A stretch of 64,000 nt of DNA, from the NCBI GenBank assembly GCA_023431345.1, contig JAEYWK010000074.1, positions 93,264 to 157,263 of the forward strand, written 5' to 3'. The DNA is from Pseudomonadota bacterium. GTDB lineage: Bacteria; Myxococcota_A; Polyangia; Polyangiales; Polyangiaceae. This document shows, in pieces, positions 62,851 through 64,000 of this stretch; position 1 is the stretch's first letter, and every line of letters begins with the position of its first letter. Position numbers and translations under genes: made by a program. The notes under the pieces are model-generated. The model searched no databases and was not told where the DNA came from. It saw only the letters and a list, made by a program, of their open reading frames with translations.

Positions 62851-63782
62851 CCGAACGATTCGTGACTGAAGTCGCCTGCTCTGCGCCCGAGCGCGCGTTC
62901 CGCGACGCGCTCGCGGGCGCCGGCTTTCTGCTACCGACTCAGGCCGCGGGCATTCCCGCGCGCGGCCTGAAGTTCGCGCAGCTCGTGCGGGGGCTGCGCT
63001 CGTTCTTGAACCGAGAGCTCGCCGCAGAAGCAGCTGATACCCTGGCGTTTCCGCCCGTTTTACCGCGGAGCATCATCGAGCGGGTCGGCTACCAGGAGAA
63101 GTTCCCACAACTGCTAGGCAGCGTGTGCTGCTTTGCCGGGGGCGCACGTGAGCACGAGGCGTTGCTCGCTGCGACAGTGGGCGACGAATCCGTATTGGGG
63201 CATCTCCGCCTCGCCGACGTGACGCTGACGCCGGCCGCCTGCTATCCGGTCTATCCGGCCATCGCGGGGCTCCTCCCGGACAGCGGACGGCTGATTGACG
63301 TGGAAGGCTGGTGCTATCGGCACGAGCCAACGCAGACACCGACCCGCCTGCGCTCTTTTCAGATGCGCGAGCTCGTGCGAGCAGGCACGCCCGCGCAAGC
63401 GCTCGCGTTTCGCGACCGCTGGGTCGAGCGAGCGCTCGCCCTGCTCGAGCAGCTCGGATTGCCGGCGATTTCCGCGCCCGCCTCCGACCCGTTCTTCGGC
63501 AGCGCGGGCCGCTTGCTCACTGCCACTCAGAAGGAGCAGCAGCTGAAGCTGGAGCTGCTGGTGGAGATGCCGGGCGGTCCGTGCGCTTTGGTCAGCTCCA
63601 ACTACCATAAGGAGACGTTCGGCGAGCTCTTCGCCATCCGCACCGGCGAGGGGAGCGTCGCTCACACTGCGTGCGTGGGCTTCGGCATGGAGCGCGTCGC
63701 GCTCGCGCTGCTGCACCATCACGGCCTCAATTTAGACGGCTTTCCAGCGGCGGTGCGGCGTCTCTTGAGCTTGAACGAGTGA
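62847..63782 (+). CDS. Amino acid:[carrier protein] ligase (class II aminoacyl-tRNA-synthetase-like)
   Basis: 311 residues from a GTG that overlaps the flavoprotein stop (GTGA). The class II synthetase core is visible: motif 2 in WCYRHEP to RLRSFQMREL, and motif 3 in GFGMERVALALL. Candidate zinc ligands Cys132 (PAACYPVYP), Glu175 (QMREL) and Cys276 (HTACVGFG) match in order and position those of the SerRS-like amino acid:[carrier protein] ligases. No anticodon-binding domain is present, which fits that family. These enzymes activate a small amino acid (Gly or Ala in studied cases) with ATP and load it onto the phosphopantetheine of a stand-alone carrier. The carrier is two genes upstream. The amino acid used here is not known. 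Confidence 0.87.
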   Translation: MTERFVTEVACSAPERAFRDALAGAGFLLPTQAAGIPARGLKFAQLVRGLRSFLNRELAAEAADTLAFPPVLPRSIIERVGYQEKFPQLLGSVCCFAGGAREHEALLAATVGDESVLGHLRLADVTLTPAACYPVYPAIAGLLPDSGRLIDVEGWCYRHEPTQTPTRLRSFQMRELVRAGTPAQALAFRDRWVERALALLEQLGLPAISAPASDPFFGSAGRLLTATQKEQQLKLELLVEMPGGPCALVSSNYHKETFGELFAIRTGEGSVAHTACVGFGMERVALALLHHHGLNLDGFPAAVRRLLSLNE

Positions 63783-63907
63783 CGCGGAGGCCAGGGGCGA
63801 CCGTTGCTTCCCAGCTCGCGCCGCCAACGCGATGATTGGCGCACAGGACGAGCCCGAGCGCGTGCTCCTAGGACGCTAGGGCGTGTCCCTGAATTGGGAT
63901 TGCTCGC

Positions 63908-63940
63908 GCGTGCCCGTAAACGTGCCCGTGCCCGTGCCCG
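63908..63940. repeat. Short GTGCCC hexamer repeat
   Basis: Several copies of GTGCCC, with one interruption (TAAAC) between the second and third, lie in the 218 nt of non-coding DNA at the window end. No gene is seen in 63,783-64,000. Confidence 0.5.
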
Positions 63941-64000
63941 ACGGTCCGTGAGGGGTCGTTGGGCCCGTTTGTTGGTAGGCCCAGGTTTGTGGCGCGGGCC

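Noticed and set aside
63900..63945. CRISPR-like repeats
   Set aside because: The GTGCCC units are six bases without spacers, so this is a simple repeat.

Overview
The window is high-GC, densely coded DNA that reads as a myxobacterium (Myxococcota, probably Polyangiales-like). This is inferred from gene content: eukaryotic-type Ser/Thr kinases with C-terminal TPR or membrane parts, PilZ proteins, many lipoproteins whose cleavage Cys is followed by a long Gly/Ser/Ala linker, and a MYXO-CTERM-like tail (31,770-31,875). No phage, IS element, CRISPR array or replication origin was seen. The only RNA gene found is a tRNA-Arg (CCG) at 35,542-35,615.

Layout. 1-6,784 (minus): a tightly overlapping sensory operon of porin, PstS-like periplasmic protein, 1145-aa hybrid kinase with three receivers, CheR methyltransferase, and a receiver-histidine kinase cut by the window edge. 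7,038-9,560: a divergent c-di-GMP protein (REC-PAS-PAS-degenerate GGDEF-intact EAL). 9,557-17,786: DacB-type D-Ala-D-Ala carboxypeptidase, pyrG with a possible five-codon leader and a strong terminator hairpin, HEAT-repeat and TatT-like lipoproteins, a DUF938 methyltransferase and an outer-membrane barrel. 17,861-30,747: a MATE exporter, a tandem-kinase protein, a three-module DsbA-like protein with a DsbA-like lipoprotein and a PPP-like phosphatase, then a PilZ/kinase pair. 30,790-35,085: a polysaccharide-lyase-like protein, a LamG lipoprotein, an esterase and GloB.

35,542-38,530 is a decayed patch beside the tRNA: an MNT nucleotidyltransferase, a frameshifted HEPN partner, a multiply frameshifted ECF sigma gene with a SnoaL-like tail, an intact HxlR/GFA divergent pair and a response-regulator remnant. 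38,909-44,244 has an Rnk-like protein and a lipoprotein/GMC oxidoreductase/PhoD group. 44,338-60,578 is dominated by surface or secreted proteins (six-repeat lipoprotein, L-domain repeats, GH5 glycosidase with a divergent AraC regulator, PD40 and RCC1 lipoproteins). Among them lie an AAC(3)-I-type acetyltransferase gene, a thioesterase and an ECF sigma/membrane-protein pair.

The most interesting set is the operon at 60,795-63,782: a hexapeptide acyltransferase, a stand-alone carrier protein, an acyl-CoA-dehydrogenase-like flavoprotein and an amino acid:[carrier protein] ligase (a class II aminoacyl-tRNA-synthetase relative). Three of the genes overlap by 4 nt. Together they could load an amino acid onto a carrier, oxidise it and transfer it, a small thiotemplate pathway whose product is unknown. 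All functional statements rest on motif recognition by eye; no database search was possible.
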